Positions 35,524 through 43,545 of a DNA stretch of 64,000 bases are shown piece by piece; position 1 is the first letter of the stretch; each line of letters starts with the position of its first letter. Location of the stretch: contig NZ_JBPYCR010000012.1 of NCBI RefSeq assembly GCF_051846915.1, positions 1-64,000 of the forward strand. Direction: 5' to 3'. The position numbers and the translations under genes are program-made. The DNA comes from JBPYCR01 sp051846915. Lineage in GTDB: Bacteria; Bacillota; Bacilli; Bacillales; Amphibacillaceae. Under the pieces are notes generated by a model. The model ran no database searches and was not told where the DNA came from. It was given only the letters and a program-made list of their open reading frames with translations.

Positions 35524-36588
35524 TTAATTCTTAATGTCCTCTACAGTCGTAATAAATTCTTTTATAAGTGGATGCTTATCACCATATTCATCATAGATTG
35601 GTTGAACCTTATCAATAAACACTTGCATATCATCAATTTCATTTATGTTTTTATCCAGATCTTTTAATTCTTCCAACGCTTCCTTGTCTATTTCCTCCAT
35701 TTGTTCAACAATCCATGTAGAAGTTTCGTGTCCAGCCTCAGTAAGCACTTCTTTATGTTCATCCGACATCTCATTGTATGATGACAGATTCATAATATTT
35801 ATATTTGGCGTCGGATATATACTTAACAGTGAAATATACTCTGTTACTTCATGGAAGTTTTCATCCGTAAAAGAAATCAAATTCGTTTCATGTGCATCAA
35901 TTACTCCTGTTTGCAATGCACTATATAGCTCACCGTAAGCCATTGGTGTCGGATTTGCTCCTAACGTTTCAAAAATATCCAGCATTAACGGACTTTCCAT
36001 GACTCGGATTTTTAAATCGGAAAAATCTTCGGGATCTTCCACCGGTGCTACGTTACTACCAACATGGCGCATACCGGCATTATTAAAACCTAAGCCCTTC
36101 AACTGTAATTCTTCCAAACTATCAAGCATTTGTTGAGCAACATCCGTTTTTAAAGCTTCATTAAACGTCGTATAATTATCAAATAAAAAAGGAATGGTTA
36201 ATCCATCCATAACAGGGGTTGACCCACTAAAGATAGATGCAGATATTAAAGCAGCATCCAATGTGCCGTTTTGAACCATTTCCAGCATGTCCAGCTCTCC
36301 ACCCAGTTGTCCTCCTGGAAATATTTCAATACTTATTTCTCCATTTGACTTTTCTTCTACTAAGTCCGCATAATGTCGGGCAGCCATGTGATATGGATGG
36401 TTTTCTCCTTGTACCGCATGACCGAGTCTAAGTTCTACTGTCTCATTTGACTCCGTTCCTTCACTGTTATCATTACCTGTTTCCGTGCCAGTACTATTAT
36501 TAGTGCTTTCCGTACTAGAGTTTTCACCACAGGCGCTAATGAACAGCAATAAAAAAATTGCAGACAGTACAACAATTATTTTTCTCAT
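35524..36588 (-). CDS. dctP: TRAP transporter substrate-binding lipoprotein DctP
   Basis: About 354 aa from the ATG at 36588; GGAGAG lies 11 bases upstream. Lipoprotein signal with lipobox FISAC, a Ser/Thr/Asn/Glu linker, then the DctP domain (LRLGHAVQGENHPYHMAARH, FPGGQLGGELDMLEMVQNG, DLKIRVMESPLMLDIFETLG). The conserved arginine of LKIRVMES binds the carboxylate of organic or amino acid ligands. Ligand unknown; ectoine-binding TeaA/UehA belong to the same family but nothing here proves it. First gene of dctPQM-amidase, divergent from the second XRE-cupin regulator. Confidence 0.88.
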   Translation of the reverse strand: MRKIIVVLSAIFLLLFISACGENSSTESTNNSTGTETGNDNSEGTESNETVELRLGHAVQGENHPYHMAARHYADLVEEKSNGEISIEIFPGGQLGGELDMLEMVQNGTLDAALISASIFSGSTPVMDGLTIPFLFDNYTTFNEALKTDVAQQMLDSLEELQLKGLGFNNAGMRHVGSNVAPVEDPEDFSDLKIRVMESPLMLDIFETLGANPTPMAYGELYSALQTGVIDAHETNLISFTDENFHEVTEYISLLSIYPTPNINIMNLSSYNEMSDEHKEVLTEAGHETSTWIVEQMEEIDKEALEELKDLDKNINEIDDMQVFIDKVQPIYDEYGDKHPLIKEFITTVEDIKN

Positions 36589-36708
36589 AACTTTCTTCAC
36601 TCTCCTTTTATTTTTGTAACTCCTTACATTAAACATTTAATATCGGGACTATACACTCTCAATTGTCTTTATAAACTACTTCAATCAATTATTGCAGTTA
36701 AAATCAAA

Positions 36709-36724
36709 GTGGAATCGCTTTCAA
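36709..36724 (-). promoter_or_regulatory. cre-like site (CcpA) in the dctP leader
   Basis: On the minus strand TTGAAAGCGATTCCAC matches 14 of 16 positions of the cre consensus WTGNNARCGNWWWCAW. It lies about 105-120 bases downstream of the predicted start of transcription and before dctP, where CcpA could block elongation. Prediction by eye only. Confidence 0.45.
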
Positions 36725-36834
36725 TTGTTAAGTTAATACTATACAGATAGAAATTGGTGAGCACTGTTAGTGAGTTTATTAAATATAGATGAATCCAACA
36801 GTTTAAAAATTGAAAAAATACAACGCTTTGAATA

Positions 36835-36863
36835 ATTTTACATAACAATAATTACAAAGTCAA
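36835..36863 (-). promoter_or_regulatory. SigA promoter of the dctPQM-amidase operon
   Basis: On the minus strand TTGACT (36863-36858), 17-base spacer, TAAAAT (36840-36835). It gives a leader of about 240 bases before dctP that contains the cre-like site. Confidence 0.7.
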
Positions 36864-36897
36864 TATAATTTTTTTGATGACACTTCAATTTTAACTA

Positions 36898-36913
36898 TTA
36901 CAAATAATTGTAA
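36898..36913. promoter_or_regulatory. Dyad TTACAA-n4-TTGTAA, candidate operator
   Basis: A perfect 6-bp dyad in the divergent region between dctP and the second XRE-cupin gene, 35 bases upstream of the dctP -35 box. Candidate binding site for that regulator. AT-rich background makes chance occurrence possible. Confidence 0.4.
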
Positions 36914-37052
36914 TGGTGTACAATAAATGAAATTAGATATTTTTATTATGTAGAAGTCATAAATGGTTTCAATGATTAATCTTAAAGCATTTAATGTATA
37001 TGCAGGCTGAAATTTATTATAAAAGGAACTGTCATTTTATTAGGAGGAAGAA

Positions 37053-37589
37053 ATGAAAGATAATATTGGAGAAGTCATAAAAAAACTAAGATTAAAACGA
37101 CAATTAACATTAAAAGAAGTAGCAAAACGCGCCGACCTATCTATTAGCTTTTTATCTCAAGTAGAAAGAGGTAAATCTTCTATAACATTACAATCACTTT
37201 CACGGATTGCTGAAGCATTTGATGTAAGTCGTAGTTACTTTTTTAACAATCATACCGCAAAGTCCGATGTATACAAAAATAAAGGTAATGACTTGAATTT
37301 TAAGGATTCATATTTTATCTATCAAAGCTTAACAGGCAATATGAATACTCCGTTATTCGAACCAATGCTTGTTATTTTACTGCATAATGAAGAAAAAGAA
37401 ATGCCCTCAAGCCATAGTGGGCAAGAATTCGTTTACGTAATGGATGGTACACTTACTCTAGTGATCCAAGATGAAGAAACATTGCTTGAGGCAGGAAACA
37501 GTTTTCATATCGATTCTTCCATTCCGCATACCTGGTTTAATAATTCTAAAAAGCCTGTTAAGCTGTTATATGTCTATGCTGATTATTAA
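37053..37589 (+). CDS. XRE-family regulator with cupin sensor domain (2)
   Basis: 178 aa, paralogue of the regulator at 18193-18735 with the same layout: helix-turn-helix in residues 5-60 (LRLKRQLTLKEVAKRADLS, SFLSQVERGKSSITLQSL) and cupin_2 barrel from ~100 (HSGQEFVYVMDGTLTLV, DSSIPHTWFNN). AGGAGGAAGAA precedes the ATG. Divergent from dctPQM-amidase, which it most likely controls in response to the imported compound or its product. Confidence 0.85.
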   Translation: MKDNIGEVIKKLRLKRQLTLKEVAKRADLSISFLSQVERGKSSITLQSLSRIAEAFDVSRSYFFNNHTAKSDVYKNKGNDLNFKDSYFIYQSLTGNMNTPLFEPMLVILLHNEEKEMPSSHSGQEFVYVMDGTLTLVIQDEETLLEAGNSFHIDSSIPHTWFNNSKKPVKLLYVYADY

Positions 37590-37879
37590 TAAATAGTCTT
37601 GTGCTCGAAATGACTCTTATATAAGAGGTTGTTACCATGCCGGAGGAACTAATAATAGACGATTCACTCTCAATAACCCGAACAGGTACACATCTAATTC
37701 CGATAAAATACAGAAGTTTGAATTAGCGTTTTATTGAAAGAAAGCAAACAGCGTGTAACTTAAATCGAAAAAAGGCAATGAACGCTCGGGAAGCTTCTAG
37801 CTTACCACGATCAGATAAATAGAGGAACAACAACTGCTAGAAAAACCTTGGTGTTATCATGAGTTTCAAAAAACAGCAA

Positions 37880-38581
37880 CTATACTAATAACAATCCTTC
37901 CAAATCATTAATAATTATTTTTCTTTGTCCTTTTTGCTTAATATACCCTTCCGCTTCAAATTGGCTTAGCCGGCGACTTAGAGTCTCTGGAGTGGTGCCT
38001 AAATAGGATGCTAAATCTTTCTTGCTCATCGGCAATTCGATTTCACCGCTATCTGTATTTATGCGCTCTAAACATTCCGCCAAAAACAAAGCGATTCTCG
38101 TCTCAGTTTTTTCAGCAGCAAAACGTGTAGACTGTTTTTCAGCAGTGTCCAGTCTGTTCGCAAACTCTGTTAAAATCTTCAAAGAAATGGTCGGATATTT
38201 CGATAGTAATCCTTGCAGATCTTTCCGCTGAATCATGCATATTTCCGTATCGTCCATCGCTTCTGCAAATGCTTCGTGAAGGGAGTGTTGAAACAAAGCT
38301 AATTCTCCCGTAAAATCACCCGGCTGTAACACTCGAATGACCTGTTCTTTTCCTTCTTCTGTTAATCGATAAATTTTAATTTTCCCGCGATGAATAATAT
38401 ATAATGCATCTGACTCGTCTCCGGCATGATATAGAACTTCTCTTTTTTTCAATGAAACATGCTGCACCTCGTTCATAATTTCGTCCATCTGTTCCGACTC
38501 CAAATGATTAAAGATGGGTACTATGGAAACACAACCCCTGTGCGTGTCGTGCGCACAGCTGTGATCTTGCTTCGTTGACAT
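37880..38581 (-). CDS. Crp/Fnr-family regulator with N-terminal cysteines
   Basis: 233 aa. Residues ~22-135 form the cyclic-nucleotide-type beta roll (FNHLESEQMDEIM, RGKIKIYRL, PGDFTGELALFQHS), followed by the dimer helix and a Crp-type winged helix at 185-225 (MSKKDLASYLGTTPETLSRRLSQFE). The N-terminus has Cys9 and Cys17, a His at 7 and 14, and VPIF, resembling Fnr-like proteins whose cysteines sense oxygen, NO or redox state. A full four-cysteine Fnr set is not present before the roll, so an Fe-S cluster is only possible. Targets unknown. AAAGGGG precedes the ATG. Confidence 0.82.
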   Translation of the reverse strand: MSTKQDHSCAHDTHRGCVSIVPIFNHLESEQMDEIMNEVQHVSLKKREVLYHAGDESDALYIIHRGKIKIYRLTEEGKEQVIRVLQPGDFTGELALFQHSLHEAFAEAMDDTEICMIQRKDLQGLLSKYPTISLKILTEFANRLDTAEKQSTRFAAEKTETRIALFLAECLERINTDSGEIELPMSKKDLASYLGTTPETLSRRLSQFEAEGYIKQKGQRKIIINDLEGLLLV

Positions 38582-38857
38582 TTGAACAGCCCCTTTCCAT
38601 AAAATTTCCGTTTCTTCGTTCTTCTTTCTCTCAAGAGATTAATTAGAAATGCAAGCTTCACTTTTAAAAAAATAATCCGTAATTAAAACTTCTATATATA
38701 AGGATACCATTTTTTGTACAGTTTCCAATATCGTAAACATAATAGGCAAAAAAGATGCCAGCACTTTTAGCGACAGCCTTGCCGATCTATCCAATTAAAA
38801 TGAGAGCTCTAACATTAATATGGAAATAAGATAAATCTAGAAAATAAATATCTTTAT

Positions 38858-38886
38858 TAATAGAACTTCATAATTTTTCATACAAT
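38858..38886 (+). promoter_or_regulatory. SigE-like sporulation promoter of the 34-aa gene
   Basis: TAATAGA (38858-38864), 14-base spacer, CATACAAT (38879-38886). The -10 equals the SigE consensus CATACAMT and the -35 matches 5 of 7 of KMATATT. It lies 31 bases before the ATG of the small gene. Suggests mother-cell expression; by-eye prediction. The rest of the 38582-38857 gap shows no gene. Confidence 0.5.
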
Positions 38887-38917
38887 GCGACAAAATATAC
38901 GTGAAGGAGGGTATGAC

Positions 38918-39022
38918 ATGGCTAAAGACAAAAATAAGACGAAAACAAAAAACAAAAGCAAAGAAGAATTAAATGACATGAAGAACGATAACAAATATAA
39001 GCAAAATCGTCCTCCCCGTTAA
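38918..39022 (+). CDS. Small basic Lys/Asn-rich protein, 34 aa
   Basis: ATG at 38918 with GAAGGAGGG six bases upstream, stop TAA at 39020-39022. The product starts MAKDKNKTKTKNKSKEEL and ends YKQNRPPR. It is strongly basic, without hydrophobic stretch, likely unstructured. The strong ribosome site and a SigE-like promoter argue for a real sporulation-linked peptide. Similar in style to the 49-aa protein at 15025-15174, but not obviously homologous beyond composition. Not a recognised SASP type. Confidence 0.65.
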   Translation: MAKDKNKTKTKNKSKEELNDMKNDNKYKQNRPPR

Positions 39023-39087
39023 TTTTTTAAAGTGAATATGATGATTGAGAGTGATCTATGGCAGGTGACGATATGACCTATATAACT

Positions 39088-39190
39088 GCCGGGAAATACA
39101 ATTTTAACTTAACTTAAAACAAAGATGGAAATAGAGAGGACTATGCTTCACCGTCTTCTCCATTTCCTTAAAGTAATTTACTTTCCCGGC
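39088..39190. repeat. Long nested hairpin, possible terminator or miniature element
   Basis: Outer arms GCCGGGAAA (39088-39096) and TTTCCCGGC (39182-39190) enclose a 15-bp stem: GGAAATAGAGAGGAC (39127-39141) with GTCTTCTCCATTTCC (39153-39167), one mismatch and one G-T pair. The 103-bp palindrome lies between the 34-aa gene and the Rpn-like gene. The remainder of the gap to 39539 shows no gene. Confidence 0.6.
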
Positions 39191-39539
39191 TAATAGCACT
39201 TAAATTAATTTCTGCTTGTTTGAACTACTTATTGATAACGAAGTGTTCAGGATCTTTCCAAGCATTCAAAATGGTAATGATTTTGGAGTATAAAATCGTA
39301 CTATGCTTTGAATGTAGTTGCTGTTCAATTGAACATGAAATAGATACGTAAGTTCTTGACCATAATAGCGCTAATTACTATACCATTCATTGTCTTACAA
39401 TAACAAGAAACGCAAACGTTCAAGGACAATTAAATCATGAATTGGTATAGAACTCTCGTTCCCTGTTAGGCTTTGTAGTATACTATCTATAGATGACACG
39501 CCTTGTTTTGACTTCATGCCACTAAAAGGGTGTGTTAAA

Positions 39540-40289
39540 ATGGTTTATAAGCATGTTGATTTCCAACATCTGACGCCGATATCGGAAGAGGTTTTTACGG
39601 ATTTGCATGAAGGGAATACTAGACGCCTTGACATTGTAATGGAAACAAAATTGAAAGATCAAAATACACTTCTGATCATTCACATCGAACCCCAAAGCTA
39701 TATACAACCCGACTTTCATGAACGGATGTATCACTATTTCAGTATGCTATACAACAAATATCGCAAACCCATTGTTCCGATCGCTGTTTTTAGCTATGAC
39801 GACAAGCGCGATAAATCGAACACATTCAATATGACGTTTCCCTTCTTCCACGTATTGAGATTCAACTTTTTGACCCTCCAGTTAAGACAAAAAAACTGGC
39901 GTGATTTCATCAAGTCAAATAATCCCGTGGCAGCTGCTTTATTGAGCAAGATGGGCTACACGGAAAAGGAAAAAGCACAAGTCAAATTTGAATTCCTCCG
40001 TATGATGTCCAGGATGGAACTTAACCAAGCCAAAATGCGATTTATTAATGGCTTTTTCGAAAGATATCTTTCATTAAATGAAAAGGAGGAGGCTACTGTG
40101 ATGGAAAAGGTTAGCAAATCACCCGATATGGAAAAAATTATGGAACTGCCGATTTCGTATGAAGAAAAGGGGAAAGAAATTGGTAAAAAGGAAGTTGCTG
40201 CCTCTATGTTAAAAGAAGGCTTTGCGATAGACGACATATCCAAAGTGACAGGCCTCAGTCACAGAGAAATAGAAAAATTGCAAAATTAA
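39540..40289 (+). CDS. Rpn/YhgA-type PD-(D/E)XK nuclease, apparently N-truncated
   Basis: 249 aa from the ATG at 39540 (AAGGGTG seven bases upstream). Rpn-family proteins (transposase_31-like) promote RecA-independent recombination through a PD-(D/E)XK nuclease. Present: EVFTDLHEGNTRRLDIVMETKL with the metal-binding Asp, LIIHIEPQS with the E-x-Q pair, ERMYHYFSMLYNKYRK, and the C-terminal EKGKEIGKKEVAASMLKEG and DDISKVTGLSHREIEKL repeat. The usual first ~35-45 residues (helices before VYKHVDFQHL) are missing. It may be a decayed copy or a shorter variant. Confidence 0.7.
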   Translation: MVYKHVDFQHLTPISEEVFTDLHEGNTRRLDIVMETKLKDQNTLLIIHIEPQSYIQPDFHERMYHYFSMLYNKYRKPIVPIAVFSYDDKRDKSNTFNMTFPFFHVLRFNFLTLQLRQKNWRDFIKSNNPVAAALLSKMGYTEKEKAQVKFEFLRMMSRMELNQAKMRFINGFFERYLSLNEKEEATVMEKVSKSPDMEKIMELPISYEEKGKEIGKKEVAASMLKEGFAIDDISKVTGLSHREIEKLQN

Positions 40290-40535
40290 TGTGAAAAGCA
40301 ATAGATGCCCGTCATGCTGAAGCTGTTCGGTTTGATGATAACGGGATTTCCACCACCAGTTAGTTTGTTTAGATCCGCCATAATAGAAGGGGATGCCCTC
40401 TCATGTCACAGATAATGCTTAGCTGTGTACATACTTTCCGACGTTGGTGCTAAGCAATTGTTTCTACATTCATTTTCCCGAACACCGGCACATAAACGCT
40501 GCATCGACAGCTATAATCGATAAAGGGAAATTGCA

Positions 40536-40571
40536 AATAGCCTGCTTTGTAAAGCATAATTGCAGGCTATT
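40536..40571 (-). terminator. Terminator overlapping the pdp stop codon
   Basis: AATAGCCTGC (40536-40545) pairs perfectly with GCAGGCTATT (40562-40571). The TAG stop of pdp is part of the stem. There is little T-run after it. Confidence 0.7.
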
Positions 40572-41868
40572 CAAACACATCGTATATTAACGTTGGCGCA
40601 CTTACCTTTTCATCTACAATTTTATATGCATTATAAATCCGGGACTTTATTTCAGAGATTTGTTCCGTGTTACTGTGAATCGTAACAATTGGTTCTCCAC
40701 GTTTAACATAATCACCAATCTTCTTATGCAACACAATTCCTACAGCCAAATCAATTTCGGATTCTTTCGTAATTCTTCCAGCCCCTAGCATCATCGCAGA
40801 AACACCTATGTTGTCAGCAATTATTTCGGACACATATCCATCTGTTTCAGATGGTAAATCGATAATAAATGCCGCTGTTGGCAATTTGGTCGGGTCATCT
40901 ACAACGGATACATCCCCCCCTTGGGCAGACAAAAATGTTTTAAACGTATCGAATGCTTTGCCATTTGCCAAGTTCGTTTCAAGCAATTTACGTGCTTCAT
41001 CCAGATTGGTTGTTTTGCCTGAGTGCACGATCATATAACTGCCCAATGTGAGGCATAATTCACGCAGATCATTTGGCCCCCCGCCTTTCAGCGTATCAAT
41101 TGCCTCTTTAACTTCCAACGCGTTTCCAATTGCACAACCGAGTGGCTGATTCATATCAGATATAATAGCAGTTGTTTTACGTCCAACGCCATTTCCTATA
41201 CTGACCATCGCTTTTGCTAACTTTTTCGCTTGACCTAAATCTTTCATAAAAGCACCGTTACCAGTTTTTACATCCAACACGATCCTATCAGCTCCAGCTG
41301 CAATCTTTTTACTCATGATCGAACTAGCAATTAGCGGAATGGAATCAATGGTAGCTGTTACATCTCTTAACGCATATATTTTTTTATCGGCAGGTGTTAA
41401 ATTTCCCGTTTGGCCTATAACAGCAACTTTATTTTTATTCACTAAATTTATAAATGCTTCATTAGATATTTCAACGTTAAAACCGGGAATGGATTCCAGC
41501 TTGTCTAATGTTCCGCCAGTATGCCCCAATCCTCTGCCCGACATTTTTGCTACCGGGATATCCAACGAGGCTACAAGGGGAGCCAGCACTAGCGTTGTCG
41601 TATCACCAACACCGCCAGTACTATGTTTATCAATTTTAATCCCTTTAATTTTCGATAAATCAATCGTATCACCAGAATCGACCATTGCTTCGGTTAAATA
41701 GACTTTTTCAGCTTGTGTCATGTCTTGGAAAAATATAGCCATTGCGAAAGCAGCCATCTGATAATCCGGAATTTTTTCTTCCGTATATCCCATAATAATA
41801 AATTCGATTTCTGCTTTATTCAGTTCAAAGCCATTTCGTTTCTTTTCTATTAAATCAATCATTCTCAA
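40567..41868 (-). CDS. pdp: Pyrimidine-nucleoside phosphorylase
   Basis: 433 aa from the TTG at 41868, giving MRMIDLIEKKR as in B. subtilis Pdp; AGGGTGA is five bases upstream. It splits uridine, deoxyuridine and thymidine with phosphate to base and (deoxy)ribose 1-phosphate. Signature KHSTGGVGDTTTLVLAPLVA and KMSGRGLGHTGGTLDKLE in the N-terminal half; GQTGNLTPADKKIYALRDVT and SIMSKKIAAGADRIVLDVK follow. In B. subtilis it is clustered with nupC and deoC; here it stands alone beside an M20 hydrolase and an amidase, a setting that might relate to pyrimidine or hydantoin breakdown (inference). Confidence 0.95.
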   Translation of the reverse strand: MRMIDLIEKKRNGFELNKAEIEFIIMGYTEEKIPDYQMAAFAMAIFFQDMTQAEKVYLTEAMVDSGDTIDLSKIKGIKIDKHSTGGVGDTTTLVLAPLVASLDIPVAKMSGRGLGHTGGTLDKLESIPGFNVEISNEAFINLVNKNKVAVIGQTGNLTPADKKIYALRDVTATIDSIPLIASSIMSKKIAAGADRIVLDVKTGNGAFMKDLGQAKKLAKAMVSIGNGVGRKTTAIISDMNQPLGCAIGNALEVKEAIDTLKGGGPNDLRELCLTLGSYMIVHSGKTTNLDEARKLLETNLANGKAFDTFKTFLSAQGGDVSVVDDPTKLPTAAFIIDLPSETDGYVSEIIADNIGVSAMMLGAGRITKESEIDLAVGIVLHKKIGDYVKRGEPIVTIHSNTEQISEIKSRIYNAYKIVDEKVSAPTLIYDVFE

Positions 41869-42079
41869 TTTACTCACCCTATCGATGAAGCATTTTATGT
41901 TAGACTTGTGGTCTGTTTATACACTGGATCCATTAAAAAAAGTGTACATATATAGTTTACCACTTCATACGAAAATAACGTATATATGCTGTTTCGATTT
42001 TTTCAAGGACCCCGATACTTATAAATTTGCTTGCATTTGGCCTGATTGTGGAGTAAATGGAACATAAAACCCCTTTAAT

Positions 42080-43303
42080 CTAACCGATCTGTTGTTTCAC
42101 CCAATCATATAAAACGTTTATACTTGCCTCAATATCCTCCCAATGTGATTTTTCTGCAGGGTGATGACTCTTCCCGCCAACACTCGGCACAAACAGCATA
42201 AATGTAGGAGCAAGTCGATTCATATACATTGCATCATGTCCCGCCCCGCTTACGATATGTCGATAAGTGTATCCGTTGCTTTTACAAATTTGTTCAATTT
42301 GCTGTAAAAAAGGTTGGTGAAACTCGACAGGGAGCATTTTCGATAACGGATTGATCTCCCACGAATCAATAGGTTCTGTTTCCATGGCAGCTTTTAACCG
42401 TTCGTGCATTTCCTTTTCCCGACTTTCCAATATTTCTCCGTCTGGATGGCGAATATCAATGGTGAATGTCAATTTCCCTGAAATTACATTCACTACATCT
42501 GGCTTCACAGATAATGAGCCGAACGTAATCGTCGTTTCATCATTTAAAGAACAAACCCACTGGTGTAATGACTGAATGACTTTCGTTGCCGCTATCAGCG
42601 GATCTTTTCTTATTTTCATCGGTGTCGGACCCGCATGGTCGGACTCACCTACCACTTGCACTTCGTACCACGACAACCCTTGGATACCATTGACTATTCC
42701 AATCGTTTTTTCTTCTTTTTCCAATATAGGACCTTGTTCAATATGAATTTCCGCAAAAGCTTCCACATCTGTTAAGCGATTGGACGCTTCTCCCGCTAAC
42801 CCAAAACGTTGTAATTCCTCCCCCATTGAAATACCATCTTTATCAGTCAGGCTTTCCATTTTTTCTTTCGTATACTTTCCACTTAATACGCCACTGCCAA
42901 TCATTGATATTGGAAAACGCGCTCCTTCTTCGTTTGTAAAGTTCGCCAACGCAAAGGGAATCTTCGACTCAATTCCTTCTTCCTTTAATCGGGTCATAAT
43001 CTCCAGACCCGCCAACACGCCAATCACCCCATCAAACGTGCCACCCGATGGTACAGAGTCTAAGTGAGAACCGACGACGACCGGCTTCTCCCTTCGTTTC
43101 GTGCCTGGAATCCAACCGTACATATTACCCAAATCATCCATACGAAAATCGGCGCCGATATCAGTAATCCACTTTTTTAGTAGATGACGTCCCTCTGCAT
43201 CTTCTTTTGTTAAAGCAAGCCTGGATACCCCTCCGTCTGGAAGTGCTCCGATATCAGCCAGCGCCTTATGTTTTTCTTTTACTCGCTCTATGTTAATCCC
43301 CAT
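42080..43303 (-). CDS. M20-family N-carbamoyl/ureido amino acid hydrolase
   Basis: 407 aa from the ATG at 43303 (AAAGGAGA upstream; the ORF extends to 43336 without a better start). Allantoate amidohydrolase/N-carbamoyl-L-amino acid hydrolase type of the M20/M28 metallopeptidases. Metal ligands are in VVGSHLDSVPSGGTFDG (His, Asp), NEEGARFP, AEIHIEQG and the final GKSHHPAEKSHW. It removes a carbamoyl or similar group from an N-substituted amino acid with release of CO2 and NH3. Substrate cannot be fixed by sequence; beta-ureidopropionate and carbamoyl amino acids are both possible. Divergent from amidase 2. Confidence 0.85.
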   Translation of the reverse strand: MGINIERVKEKHKALADIGALPDGGVSRLALTKEDAEGRHLLKKWITDIGADFRMDDLGNMYGWIPGTKRREKPVVVGSHLDSVPSGGTFDGVIGVLAGLEIMTRLKEEGIESKIPFALANFTNEEGARFPISMIGSGVLSGKYTKEKMESLTDKDGISMGEELQRFGLAGEASNRLTDVEAFAEIHIEQGPILEKEEKTIGIVNGIQGLSWYEVQVVGESDHAGPTPMKIRKDPLIAATKVIQSLHQWVCSLNDETTITFGSLSVKPDVVNVISGKLTFTIDIRHPDGEILESREKEMHERLKAAMETEPIDSWEINPLSKMLPVEFHQPFLQQIEQICKSNGYTYRHIVSGAGHDAMYMNRLAPTFMLFVPSVGGKSHHPAEKSHWEDIEASINVLYDWVKQQIG

Positions 43304-43545
43304 AAAATCGTCTCCTTTACTATTAAGGTAACGCATTGATAAAACTTATTCAATTGTAAGTTTTCTTATTATAGATGGATGGCGATATATATCCATCATT
43401 CGAATTCCTAATACAACTTTTTGTCCACTAAATTAAATAATAGTCACTAAAACATAATCAATTAATACCAACTTCCACAGAAATATGTACCATTATTCTA
43501 AAAATTCTGTTACAATGTTATAAAATCGTTGGAAAGGGGATTTAT

